From contig NZ_FLRH01000003.1 in the NCBI RefSeq assembly GCF_900089585.1, positions 3,176,501 through 3,240,500 of the forward strand: 64,000 nt of DNA, read 5' to 3'. The DNA comes from Micromonospora sediminicola. Its GTDB lineage: Bacteria > Actinomycetota > Actinomycetes > Mycobacteriales > Micromonosporaceae. The notes below the pieces were generated by a model that saw nothing but the letters and a program-made list of their open reading frames with translations, was not told the origin of the DNA and did not search any database. Numbering within the stretch: the stretch's first letter is position 1; every line of letters begins with the position of its first letter. The translations under genes were made by a program, and so were the position numbers. Positions 52,000 to 60,448 of this stretch are shown here, piece by piece.

Positions 52000-53226
52000 A
52001 TGAGAACGATCGCCGTGGCGCTGACGGCGCTCACCGTCGCCACCGCCCTCGCCGCCCCGGCGGCCGAGCCGTCGCCAGTGGCGGCGGCGGTCGGCCCGCA
52101 GCCCGGCACGTTCACCGGCCGGGGGTTCGACACCTGCGCCGCCCCGTCGCAGGTCGCGATGGACGCCTGGCTGGCCGGCTCGCCGTACCGCGCGATCGGT
52201 GTCTACATCAGCGGCGCCAGCCGGACGTGCGCGCAACCCAACCTCACCGCTACCTGGGTGGCGAGCCAGACCGCCAAGGGGTGGCGCCTGATCCCGATCG
52301 ACCTCGGCCGCCAGGCGCCCTGCGGCACCCGTACGCCGAAGATGTCCGCCGACCCGGCCGTCGCCCGCGCTCAGGGGGCGACCGCGGCGGACGACGCGGT
52401 CGGCGCCGCCCAGGCGCTCGGCATCGGCGTCGGCAGTACGCTCTACAACGACGTCGAGCACTACCCGTCGAGCGCCTCCTGCCGCGCGGCGGTGCTGTCG
52501 TTCCTGTCCGGCTGGGTGGAGCGACTGCATGCACGGGGCTACCTCGCCGGGATGTACTCCAGCGGCTCGTCCGGGATCAAGGACGTGTGCGACGCCTACG
52601 ACGACACCCGGTACCTGCGCCTCGACCAGATCTGGATCGCCTGGTGGAACGGCGTCGCCGACACCGGTGCCGGCACCTACTGCGCGGACACCCGCTACGC
52701 CGACCGCCAACGCCTGCACCAGTACGCGGGCGACGTCACCGAGACCTGGGGCGGCGTGACGATGACCATCGACCGCAACTGGATCGACGTGCGCGGGGGT
52801 GCGACGCCGCCCGGCCCGTGGAGCGTGACCGTCGACAACGCCACCACGGGCGGTTTCACGGCCGGCGCGGCGTGGGGCGCCTCGGCGTACTCGGGCCAGC
52901 GGTACGGCGCCGACTACCGGTTCGCCGCGCCGGCGTCGATCAGCGACGTGGCCTGGTTCCGGGCGACGCTCCCCGAGGCCGGTGACTACGAGGTCGCGGT
53001 GTGGTACCCGGCCGACCCCGGCTACAACGACCGGACGCCGTACCTGGTGGCAACCACCACCGGCAACCGGCCGGTGGTGGTCGACCAGCGGTCCGGCGGC
53101 GGCCGGTGGGTTTCGCTCGGGGTCTTCGCGCTGGCGGCCGGATCCGGCGACCGGGTCGGGGTGAGCCGGTGGACCGCAGGTAGCGGCTTCGTGGTCGCCG
53201 ACGCCGTCCGCCTCACCCGCGCCTGA
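52000..53226 (+). CDS. Secreted DUF1906 (Rv2525c-like) glycoside-hydrolase-like protein with golvesin-type domain
   Basis: 408 aa. A signal peptide (cleavage near AAA-VGP) precedes a DUF1906 TIM-barrel-like domain: GRGFDTCAAPSQVAMDAW, YRAIGVYISG, STLYNDVEHY (acidic active-site region), GYLAGMYSS and QIWIAWWNG. From about 270 it has the same golvesin C-terminal-like domain as the divergent amidase, with several identical stretches (SGQRYGADYR, PYxVATTTGNR). The family is implicated in wall glycan processing. ATG 52000 has GAAAGG upstream; TTG 51994 is an alternative. Confidence 0.87.
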   Translation: MRTIAVALTALTVATALAAPAAEPSPVAAAVGPQPGTFTGRGFDTCAAPSQVAMDAWLAGSPYRAIGVYISGASRTCAQPNLTATWVASQTAKGWRLIPIDLGRQAPCGTRTPKMSADPAVARAQGATAADDAVGAAQALGIGVGSTLYNDVEHYPSSASCRAAVLSFLSGWVERLHARGYLAGMYSSGSSGIKDVCDAYDDTRYLRLDQIWIAWWNGVADTGAGTYCADTRYADRQRLHQYAGDVTETWGGVTMTIDRNWIDVRGGATPPGPWSVTVDNATTGGFTAGAAWGASAYSGQRYGADYRFAAPASISDVAWFRATLPEAGDYEVAVWYPADPGYNDRTPYLVATTTGNRPVVVDQRSGGGRWVSLGVFALAAGSGDRVGVSRWTAGSGFVVADAVRLTRA

Positions 53227-53236
53227 CGGCGGGACA

Positions 53237-53272
53237 CCGCCGGTGGGCCCGTCCGGACGGGCCCACCGGCGG
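53237..53272. terminator. Perfect 36-bp palindrome between convergent genes
   Basis: 53237-53272 is its own reverse complement over all 36 bases (centre GTCC/GGAC). It lies 10 nt after the DUF1906 stop and 6 nt from the SGNH hydrolase stop, so it is a bidirectional terminator. Confidence 0.8.
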
Positions 53273-53278
53273 ACCGGT

Positions 53279-54169
53279 TCAGTTGAGGTGCGCCAGCAGG
53301 GCGGTGGCCATGCCCTGTTCGCCGCGGGCGTTCGGGTGGAACGGCGCGGCCGTGTTCTGCGGGATGAGTCCCTCCACCCAGCGGGTGCCGCTGCCCTTGC
53401 ACGCGTCCCGGCCGATCGACGGGGTGTAGACGTCGGCGTAGCTCGCGCCGTTCGCCGCCGCGGTGTCGGCCAGCATGGAGTTGAGTGCCTTCTCCACCCC
53501 GCGCAGGTACGGCACGTCCTGGTAGGCGATCGGCACCACCGGCCAGCAGCCGTACCCGCTGTCCGGCAGGATCGCCGGGTAGCCGAGCACCACGACCCGC
53601 GCGCTCGGCGCGGCCTGGCGGACCGCCCGCAGCACGGCTGTCACCTTCGGCACGGTGGCGGCGATCCGGGCCCGGAGCTGGTCGGTGCCGCCGGCGGTGA
53701 ACCGGTCCTTGCACGGTGAGCCGAGCGGGCTGCTGACGCTCGCCTCGGCGCAGTCGCTGATGATCCCGGAGAAGCCGATGTCGTTGCCGCCGATCTGCAC
53801 CGTCACCAGCGCGGTGGTCGAGGTGACGGCGTTGAGCTGCGGCGGCACGGTGATGCCGAGCTGCCCGTCGCCGCCGTAGAGGATGTCGTCGGTGGTGGCC
53901 CCGGAGCAGCTCACGTCCGCGAACGACGACGAGCCGGCGGACGCGGCGACCAGGGACGGGTAGTTGCGGTTGGACCGCAGGCAGTTCAGGTCGACCTGGG
54001 TGGGCACGAGCGGGGCGGCGGTGTACGAGTCGCCGAGCGCCACGTAGCGCCCGGTGGGCACCGCGGCGTTGGCGGGCGCGGCGACGGCGAGCAGCACACC
54101 GGCGGTGGCCGCGGCGAGCGCGGCCAGTCGTGCGGCCGTACGTCGTAGCGGCAGGCGGGGACGGTTCAT
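53279..54169 (-). CDS. Secreted SGNH/GDSL hydrolase
   Basis: 296 aa. A twin-Arg-containing signal peptide (RRTAARLAALAAATAGVLLAVAAPANA) is followed by block I GDSYTAAP with the catalytic Ser, block III TVQIGGNDIGF, and block V PFHPNARGEQGMA with the His. Six Cys outside the signal could form three disulfides, as in Streptomyces SGNH lipases. It hydrolyses esters outside the cell, for example lipids or acylated glycans. ATG 54169 fits the signal peptide; the longer frame upstream is not coding. Confidence 0.9.
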   Translation of the reverse strand: MNRPRLPLRRTAARLAALAAATAGVLLAVAAPANAAVPTGRYVALGDSYTAAPLVPTQVDLNCLRSNRNYPSLVAASAGSSSFADVSCSGATTDDILYGGDGQLGITVPPQLNAVTSTTALVTVQIGGNDIGFSGIISDCAEASVSSPLGSPCKDRFTAGGTDQLRARIAATVPKVTAVLRAVRQAAPSARVVVLGYPAILPDSGYGCWPVVPIAYQDVPYLRGVEKALNSMLADTAAANGASYADVYTPSIGRDACKGSGTRWVEGLIPQNTAAPFHPNARGEQGMATALLAHLN

Positions 54170-54360
54170 GGCGCCCTCCCGGAGCGGGATGGTGGGGGTG
54201 GTGGTTCCGGAAGTCTGGCCGCGTCCATGACGCTCGTCAATATAGATGGACCTCATTAAGGGGTGGTCGGGGATGTGGGGCGCCCGGGGTCGGGGTGTCC
54301 GGCCGGGCCGCCGGCGACGCCGGCCACCGTGCCGCCGGCCGTGCGTCGAGACTGTCCGGC

Positions 54361-54909
54361 ATGGAGTTTCTGTGTTTCCACCGTGATCGGCGCGGCACCG
54401 TCCCGCTGCGCGAGGCGTTGCGCGAGGACCACTGGTCCTACATGGACCGGTTCGCGAGCGGAATGATCGCCCGGGGGCCGACCCTCGCCGACGACGGTGA
54501 GACGCCCACCGGCAGCCTGCACATCGTCGACCTGCCCGACCCTGCCGCCGCCCGCGCGTTCGCCTTCGACGAGCCCAACTACCAGGCCGGCGTGTATCGC
54601 GACGTGCTGCTCCGACGCTGGCGTAACACGCTGGGGCGGGCCATGGGCGACTTCCCCGGTGGTCCGGTCGGCGGCAACCGCTACCTGGTGCTGGCCCTCG
54701 GCGCGGGGCGGGCGGTGGATCTCGCCGTGCCGCCGGATGCGGACCGGCTGATCGCGTACGGCCCGCTGCTGTCGGACGACGGCGACGCCTGGCTGGGTAC
54801 CGCGATGCTGGTGCGGGCGTCGCATCCGGAGGCGGCTCGTGCCCTCCTGAGCGAGCGGAGCTACCCCGACATCGAGGTGCACAACTGGCAGTTCGGCGGG
54901 CGGCGCTGA
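54361..54909 (+). CDS. YciI-family (dimeric alpha-beta barrel) protein
   Basis: 182 aa made of two YciI-like halves: FLCFHRDRRGTVPLREAL, HWSYMDRFASGMIARGPTLAD and RAFAFDEPNYQAGVYRDVLL in the first, then YLVLALGAGR, YGPLLSDDGDAWLGTAMLV and the ending HNWQFGGRR. The family adopts a ferredoxin-like barrel; function is unknown or stress-related. ATG 54361 matches the domain boundary. Confidence 0.8.
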   Translation: MEFLCFHRDRRGTVPLREALREDHWSYMDRFASGMIARGPTLADDGETPTGSLHIVDLPDPAAARAFAFDEPNYQAGVYRDVLLRRWRNTLGRAMGDFPGGPVGGNRYLVLALGAGRAVDLAVPPDADRLIAYGPLLSDDGDAWLGTAMLVRASHPEAARALLSERSYPDIEVHNWQFGGRR

Positions 54910-55120
54910 AGTCGTCCCCGTCGGGCGGGCCGCCCGCGATTCTTTGCGATGTGAAGCAAATGGGGCCCTCTGCCGCGTCGGCGGACCCCGCGCCGACGGA
55001 TTCGGTCCGCGCTCCGACGCGCCCATATCGGTCATCTGGCCAGGTGGAGACCGTCGCCGCGAGGTCGGCGAGATCCAACCGTTACTTGACTCAATACTTC
55101 GTTCGCCGTAGGAAGGAACT

Positions 55121-56284
55121 GTGACTGACGTGGTGACCCCACCGACGAGCCCGGTGAGCCGGGAGCGGTCGAAGGAGATCAAGCGCCGTAGCGTGATCTC
55201 CGCCGCCCGCCAGGCCCGGGTGCTGTCCCGGGCCGAGTTGACCGAGCTGACCGGGCTGAGCCCCGCCACGCTCACCCCGCTGGTCCGGGACCTGATCGCC
55301 GAGGGCTACCTGATCGAGCGCGGCCCCGGCGCGTCCCGGGCCGGCCGCCCCCGCGCCATCCTGGAGTTCAACCCGCGCGCCGAGCTGGTCGCCGCGGTCG
55401 CGCTGGAACCGGCCCGGATCAGCTGCGAGATCGCCGACAGCGACGGCGCCGTGATCGCCCACCGCACGGTGCGCCGCACCGGCGACATCGTCGACCTGAT
55501 CTGCACGGCCGTGCCCGAGCTGGCCGGCACCGGCCTGCCGGCGCTGCGCGGGGTGGCCATCGCCGCGCCCGGCGTCTCGACCGGCGGCGCGGTCCGGCTC
55601 GCCCCCTCCGTCGGGCTGGTCGAGGCCCGCCCGGTGGGGGAGTCGGTCCAGCGGCGGCTCGGCGTGCCGGTCGTGGTGGACAACGACGTGAACCTGATGG
55701 CCGCCGGCGAGCACGCCGCCGGCGCCGGGGTCGACGTGGCCGACCTGCTCCTGCTGCACGTCGCGGACGGCATCGGCGCCGGTCTCGTGCTGGACGGGCA
55801 GGTCCGTCGGGGCTCCGGCGGCGCGGCCGGCGAGGTCGGCTTCCTGCCGCTCGACCGGGCCGACCGGGGGCACGACGGGGTCGGGCCGTTCGAGGCCCGC
55901 TGGTCGGAGAGCGCGGTCGCCGAGCGGGTGGTGGCGCTGGCCCCGGGGCGCCGGCCGGCCGCGCCGGTGCGGGCGCTGGTGGAGCTGGCCGCCGCCGACG
56001 AGCGCGCCGCCGCCTACCTGGCCGACCTGCTCGACGCCTGGGCACGGCTCATCGTCTCCTGCGCCTGCGTGATCGACCCCGGCCGGGTGCTGCTCAGCGG
56101 CGCCGCGGCCGACCTCGACGACGCCGCCGTGGCGCGGCTGCAGGCGCTGGTGTCCGCCGCCGCGCCCAGTCCCACCGAGGTCCGCCGCGCGGTGCTCGGT
56201 GACCGGGCGGTGCTCTACGGCGCGATCAGCTACGCGCTCTCGGCCGCCGCGTCCGGCCTGTCCGCCCTCCTACCCGCTCCCTGA
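55121..56284 (+). CDS. ROK-family transcriptional regulator
   Basis: 387 aa. An N-terminal winged helix (SRAELTELTGLSPATLTPLVRDLIAEGYL) is fused to a ROK kinase-like domain (RGVAIAAPGVSTGG, VVVDNDVNLMAAGEHAAG, LLHVADGIGAGLVLDG, GSGGAAGEVGFLP). The Cys-rich zinc motif CxCGxxGC that normally follows is missing (the stretch reads DRADRGHDGVG). ROK repressors respond to sugars or amino-sugar derivatives. GTG has AGGAAGGA upstream. Only 37 nt separate it from the transporter operon, which it probably controls. Confidence 0.85.
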   Translation: MTDVVTPPTSPVSRERSKEIKRRSVISAARQARVLSRAELTELTGLSPATLTPLVRDLIAEGYLIERGPGASRAGRPRAILEFNPRAELVAAVALEPARISCEIADSDGAVIAHRTVRRTGDIVDLICTAVPELAGTGLPALRGVAIAAPGVSTGGAVRLAPSVGLVEARPVGESVQRRLGVPVVVDNDVNLMAAGEHAAGAGVDVADLLLLHVADGIGAGLVLDGQVRRGSGGAAGEVGFLPLDRADRGHDGVGPFEARWSESAVAERVVALAPGRRPAAPVRALVELAAADERAAAYLADLLDAWARLIVSCACVIDPGRVLLSGAAADLDDAAVARLQALVSAAAPSPTEVRRAVLGDRAVLYGAISYALSAAASGLSALLPAP

Positions 56285-56321
56285 TCCACCGTTCCCCCCT
56301 CACACCCCTCGGAGGTACCCC

Positions 56322-57365
56322 ATGAGACGTCGACTCCTGCTCGCCGGAGCGCTCGCCACCGTCCTCGCCGCCGGCACCGCCTGCGGCGGCGGCTCCGGTG
56401 ACTCCGGCGGCGGCGCGGCCGAGAAGCTGACCATCTACACGGCCCGCGACAAGAAGGTCACCACCTACGTCGTCGACAAGTTCACCGCCAAGTACCCCGA
56501 GTACAAGGGCAAGGTCGAGGTGCTCAACCTGGGCGCCCAGGAGATCCTGGAGCGGGTCCGCGCGGAGAAGGCCAACCCGCAGGCCGACGTCTGGTGGGGT
56601 GGCACGCAGCAGGGTCTGGCCGCCGGTGCGTCCGAGGACCTGCTGGCGGGCTGGCAGCCGTCGTTCGCCGGCAAGATGGACGCGGCGTACAAGGACCCGC
56701 AGGGCCGGTGGTTCGGCGAGATCCTGCTGCCCGAGGTCATCATGTACAACAACAAGGCGCTCACCCCGGAGCAGGCCCCGAAGGACTGGGACGACCTGCT
56801 GAAGCCGGAGTGGAAAGACAAGATCATTATCCGCGACGTGGCCGCCTCCGGCACCATGCGGTCGATCTACGCCTCGATGATCCAGCGCCAGTCGCCCGAC
56901 GGCAGCAACCCGCAGCCGGGCTACGACTGGCTGAAGAAGCTCGACGCCAACACCGGCGCGTACGCGGCCAACCCGACCGACCTCTACCTGAAGCTGTCCC
57001 GCCAGCAGGGCACGCTGAGCGCCTGGAACCTGCAGGACATCCTGCTCCAGGCCAACCAGGCCAACATGCCCTTCGGCTACGTGATGCCGGCCTCCGGCGC
57101 GCCGGTCCTGGTCGACGGGCTGGCCCAGGTCAAGGGCGGCAACAGTGCGGGCGCGCAGAAGTTCCTCGAGTTCCTCTTCGACGACTCGCTCCGCGCCGAG
57201 CTGGCCAAGGACTACTACCAGATCCCGGCCGTGGACATCGCCGAGAAGCCGGAGTGGCTGGCCCAGCTCGACCTCAAGCCGCTGGACGTCGACTGGGACG
57301 TGATCGGCAAGAACGAGACCGAGTGGATCAACCACTGGAACAGCCAGATCAAGAACAAGGGCTGA
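56322..57365 (+). CDS. ABC importer substrate-binding lipoprotein (Fbp/SBP_bac_6-like)
   Basis: 347 aa. The lipobox is LAAGTACGGG (Cys near 24), followed by a Gly/Ser spacer and LTIYTARDKKVTTYVVDKF, the opening strand of Fe3+/polyamine/2-aminoethylphosphonate-type binding proteins. Then come ADVWWGGTQQGLAAG, LLPEVIMYNNKAL, WDDLLKPEWKDKIIIRD and VDIAEKPEWL. The Tyr pair that binds Fe3+ in FbpA is not obvious, and the catabolic neighbours argue for an organic solute. ATG with GGAGG upstream. Confidence 0.88.
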   Translation: MRRRLLLAGALATVLAAGTACGGGSGDSGGGAAEKLTIYTARDKKVTTYVVDKFTAKYPEYKGKVEVLNLGAQEILERVRAEKANPQADVWWGGTQQGLAAGASEDLLAGWQPSFAGKMDAAYKDPQGRWFGEILLPEVIMYNNKALTPEQAPKDWDDLLKPEWKDKIIIRDVAASGTMRSIYASMIQRQSPDGSNPQPGYDWLKKLDANTGAYAANPTDLYLKLSRQQGTLSAWNLQDILLQANQANMPFGYVMPASGAPVLVDGLAQVKGGNSAGAQKFLEFLFDDSLRAELAKDYYQIPAVDIAEKPEWLAQLDLKPLDVDWDVIGKNETEWINHWNSQIKNKG

Positions 57366-57370
57366 CCGGA

Positions 57371-57405
57371 CGGGACGCCGGGTGCCCCGCGCACCCGGCG
57401 TCCCG
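57371..57405 (+). terminator. Intra-operon hairpin after the binding-protein gene
   Basis: CGGGACGCCGGGTGC (57371-57385) pairs perfectly with 57391-57405, 15 bp, loop CCCGC. It lies 6 nt past the lipoprotein stop and 70 nt before the ATPase, a position suited to attenuate downstream expression and protect the binding-protein mRNA. Confidence 0.7.
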
Positions 57406-57475
57406 CCGTCGCCGTTCCCTTACCACCCACCCCGTCACCGGTCGGACCCGGTTACCGGACGCAAGGAGAGACATC

Positions 57476-58549
57476 ATGATCGATGTCACGCTGGAGTCGG
57501 TGAGCAAGCGCTTCCCGCGTGCCGGCGACACCGCGGCGGTCGACGACGTCGACCTCCGCATCGGCGCGGGGGAGTTCTTCACCCTGCTCGGCCCGAGCGG
57601 CTGCGGCAAGACCACCACCCTGCGCATGGTCGCCGGCTTCTACTTCCCCAGCTCGGGCCGGATCCGCTTCGGCGCCGAGGACGTCACCAACCGCCCGCCG
57701 AACAAGCGCGACACCGGCATGGTGTTCCAGAACTACGCGCTCTTCCCGCACCTGAGCGTCGCCCAGAACGTGGCGTACGGCCTGAAGATCCGCAAGGTCG
57801 GCCGGGCCGAGTCCCGCCGGCGCATCGACGAGGCGCTCGGGCAGGTCCACCTCGCCGGGTACGGCGACCGGCGCATCGACCAGCTCTCCGGCGGCCAGCA
57901 GCAGCGCGTCGCGCTGGCCCGGGCCCTGGTGATCCGCCCCCGCACGCTGCTGCTCGACGAGCCGCTGTCCAACCTCGACGCCAAGCTGCGCGAGGAGACC
58001 CGGGTGGAGATCCGCCGGATCCAGAAGGAGAGCGGCACCACCGCCCTCTACGTCACCCACGACCAGGCCGAGGCGATGGCCATGTCCGACCGGATCGCGG
58101 TGATGGAGTCCGGCCGGGTCCGCCAGGTCGGCACGCCGCAGGAGATCTACCACCGGCCCGCCACCGCGTTCGTGGCCCGGTTCATCGGCCGCAGCAACGT
58201 GCTCGACCTGCCGGTGGTCACGGTCGGCCCGGAGCGCGTCACCGTGGCGCTGCCCGGCGGCTCGGAGGTCCCGGTCGCCGCGCCCGCCGACCACGGGCTC
58301 ACCGCGGGCGCGACCGCCCTGGTCAGCGTCCGGCCCGAGCACATCACGCTCACCTCCGCCACCGACGAGGGCGCGCTCACCGGCCGGGTGACCGAGCTGG
58401 AGTTCACCGGCATGGCCACCAACCTGCTCATCGACGTGGCCGGCGAACCGGTCCAGGTGGCCGCGATCGACGTGCCGGCCGGGCTGGGCGTGGGTGACCA
58501 GGTCGGGCTGAGCCTGCCGCCGGAGCGGATGTGGGTGGTGGGCGCGTGA
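57476..58549 (+). CDS. ABC importer ATP-binding protein (PotA/FbpC type)
   Basis: 357 aa. Walker A GPSGCGKTT, Q loop MVFQNYALFPHLSV, signature LSGGQQQRVALARAL, Walker B LLLDEPLSNLDAKLRE and switch VTHDQAEAMAMSDRI, then a C-terminal TOBE domain (VSVRPEHITLT). It is typical of polyamine/iron/sugar importers. The stop overlaps the GTG of the first 59-bp minigene (GTGA). Confidence 0.92.
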   Translation: MIDVTLESVSKRFPRAGDTAAVDDVDLRIGAGEFFTLLGPSGCGKTTTLRMVAGFYFPSSGRIRFGAEDVTNRPPNKRDTGMVFQNYALFPHLSVAQNVAYGLKIRKVGRAESRRRIDEALGQVHLAGYGDRRIDQLSGGQQQRVALARALVIRPRTLLLDEPLSNLDAKLREETRVEIRRIQKESGTTALYVTHDQAEAMAMSDRIAVMESGRVRQVGTPQEIYHRPATAFVARFIGRSNVLDLPVVTVGPERVTVALPGGSEVPVAAPADHGLTAGATALVSVRPEHITLTSATDEGALTGRVTELEFTGMATNLLIDVAGEPVQVAAIDVPAGLGVGDQVGLSLPPERMWVVGA

Positions 58550-58608
58550 GCGCGAGGAGTGAGCCGATTTTGCGAGCCCCGCAGTCGCGAACTGAGGTGA
58601 CGCCGTGA
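58546..58608 (+). CDS. 20-codon coupling minigene, unit 1 of a 59-bp tandem repeat
   Basis: GTG ... TGA encodes MSARSEPILR followed by APQSRTEVTP. The GTG overlaps the ATPase stop (GTGA at 58546-58549), and its own TGA overlaps the GTG of unit 2. An internal GAGGTGA near its end can act as a ribosome site for the next start. Whether the peptide has a function is unknown; it looks like a translational relay. Confidence 0.55.
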   Translation: MSARSEPILRAPQSRTEVTP

Positions 58609-58663
58609 GCGCGAGGAGTGAGCCGATTTTGCGAGCCCCGCAGTCGCGAACTGAGGTGACGCC
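58546..58663 (+). repeat. Two perfect 59-bp tandem repeats inserted at a stop-start overlap
   Basis: 58546-58604 and 58605-58663 are identical over 59 bases. Each begins GTGAGCGCGAGGAGTGAGCC and ends GAGGTGACGCC, so insertion of each unit recreates a GTGA/ATGA overlap. The unit is AT-richer than its surroundings (CCGATTTTGCG). Confidence 0.95.
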
Positions 58664-58667
58664 ATGA
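58605..58667 (+). CDS. 20-codon coupling minigene, unit 2
   Basis: Same 20-codon peptide as unit 1. GTG overlaps the unit 1 stop, and its TGA overlaps the permease ATG (ATGA at 58664-58667). A ribosome finishing the ATPase could thus reinitiate three times in a row to reach the permease. Confidence 0.55.
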   Translation: MSARSEPILRAPQSRTEVTP

Positions 58668-60448
58668 GCACGATTCCCGCGACCCCGAGCGCGGCCACCG
58701 TCCCGCCGATCACCGAGGACCCCACCCCGCCGTCGGGCCGGCGGTCCCGCCGCCCCGGGCTCAACGCCAACTCGCGCTGGTTCCCGTACGTCCTGGTGTT
58801 CCCGCTGGCGCTGGTCCTGTTCGGCTACGTGGTCCAGCCGATGCTCGCGACCTTCGGCGAGAGCGTCGGGGTGGACGGGCCGGCGAACTGGGCCAGCTTC
58901 CTCACCGGCGACGGCGTGGCCCGCTCCGCGCTGGTCACGTCGCTGCTGATCTCGGCGGCGAGCGTGCTGCTCTGCGGCGTCGTCGGCGTGGCCATGGCGT
59001 TCCTGCTGAAGCGGTTCTCGTTCCCCGGCCGCCGGATCATCGAGGCGATCATCCTGGTGCCGGCGGCGCTGCCGCCGCTGATCGGGGCGATCTCGTTCCA
59101 GCTGCTCTACAGCGAGACCGGCATCCTGCCGCGCGCGCTGCAACAGCTGTTCGGCACGGAGAACCCGGTGCTGCCGTTCAGCGGTATCGCCGGCGTGCTG
59201 GTGGTGCACACGTTCACCATGTACCCGTTCTTCTACCTCGCCACGTCCGCCGCGCTCGTCGGCATGGACCCCTCGGTCGAGGAGGCCGCCTACAACCTCG
59301 GCGCGGGCCGGGTCCGGGTGTGGCGGACGGTGCTGCTGCCGATGCTCACCCCGGCGCTGGTCTCCGCCTCGCTGCTGGTCTTCATGACCTCGCTGGCCTC
59401 GTACACGGCCCCGCTGCTGTTCGGCGTGGACCGGACCATGACCATGCAGATCTACATCAACCGCACCAACGGCGACCTGCCGATGGCCTCGACCTACGCG
59501 TCGGTGCTGGCCGTGGTGTCGGTGCTGTTCCTGCTGGGGATGCGCTGGTACGAGGGGCGGCGCAGCTACCGCTCCCAGTCCAAGGGCGTGGCCAGCCACC
59601 GCCGCGAGCTGACCAACCCGTTCGCCCGCTGGCTGGCGCTGCTCGCCTCGCTGCTCGCCGTGGTGGTGCTCCTCGCGCCGGTGGCGACCATCGCCCTGGT
59701 GGCGTTCTCCCGGGACGGGTCGTGGACCACCGAGGTGATCCCGTCCGGCTACACCACGCAGAACTTCGTCACCATCTTCTCCGACCCGGACGCGTACCGG
59801 CCGATCCTCAACTCGCTGCAGATGAGCCTGCTCGCCACCGTCGGCTGCGTCGTGGTCGGCGTGCTCATCGCGTACGCGGTGCGCCGGCTGGACTTCCGCG
59901 GGCGCGGCCTGCTGGACGTGGCGGTCATGCTCGCCTGGGCGCTGCCCGGCACGGTGGTCGCGATCAACCTGATCTCGGCGTTCAGCACCGGCAACGCGTT
60001 CAGCTTCGGCCAGGTGCTGATCGGCACCTTCTGGATCATGCCGCTGGCCTACTTCGTCCGCTTCCTGCCGCTGGTGTTCCGCTCCAGCTCGGCGACGCTG
60101 GCCCAGCTCGACCCGTCGCTGGAGGAGGCCGCCCGTAACCTCGGCGCGTCCTGGTGGCGCGCGTTCGGCACGGTCACCCTGCGGCTCATGCTGCCCGGCG
60201 TGCTGGCCGGCGCGCTGCTCGCGTTCGTCAACGGCGTCGGCGAGTTCGTCGCCTCGGTGCTGATCTACACCTCGGAGACCGCGCCGATCTCGGTGGAGAT
60301 CAACAACCGGATGTACTCGTTCGAGGTCGGCACCGCCGCCGCGTACGGCATGCTCCAGGTCGTGTTGATCTTCGTGGTGATGGTGGTCTCCGGCCGGCTC
60401 CAGAACGGCGGCCGGGCGGCCCGGGAGGGGGTCAAGTGGACGGCGTGA
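58664..60448 (+). CDS. Fused ABC importer permease (FbpB-like double permease)
   Basis: 594 aa with ~12 helices. Two EAA loops mark two permease halves: EEAAYNLGAGRVRVWRTVLLPML (~residues 205-228) and EEAARNLGASWWRAFGTVTLRLM (~486-508). The ~60-residue N-terminus is Pro/Ser/Thr-rich and cytoplasmic. It forms the membrane channel for the solute delivered by the upstream lipoprotein. ATG overlaps the second minigene stop. Confidence 0.92.
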   Translation: MSTIPATPSAATVPPITEDPTPPSGRRSRRPGLNANSRWFPYVLVFPLALVLFGYVVQPMLATFGESVGVDGPANWASFLTGDGVARSALVTSLLISAASVLLCGVVGVAMAFLLKRFSFPGRRIIEAIILVPAALPPLIGAISFQLLYSETGILPRALQQLFGTENPVLPFSGIAGVLVVHTFTMYPFFYLATSAALVGMDPSVEEAAYNLGAGRVRVWRTVLLPMLTPALVSASLLVFMTSLASYTAPLLFGVDRTMTMQIYINRTNGDLPMASTYASVLAVVSVLFLLGMRWYEGRRSYRSQSKGVASHRRELTNPFARWLALLASLLAVVVLLAPVATIALVAFSRDGSWTTEVIPSGYTTQNFVTIFSDPDAYRPILNSLQMSLLATVGCVVVGVLIAYAVRRLDFRGRGLLDVAVMLAWALPGTVVAINLISAFSTGNAFSFGQVLIGTFWIMPLAYFVRFLPLVFRSSSATLAQLDPSLEEAARNLGASWWRAFGTVTLRLMLPGVLAGALLAFVNGVGEFVASVLIYTSETAPISVEINNRMYSFEVGTAAAYGMLQVVLIFVVMVVSGRLQNGGRAAREGVKWTA

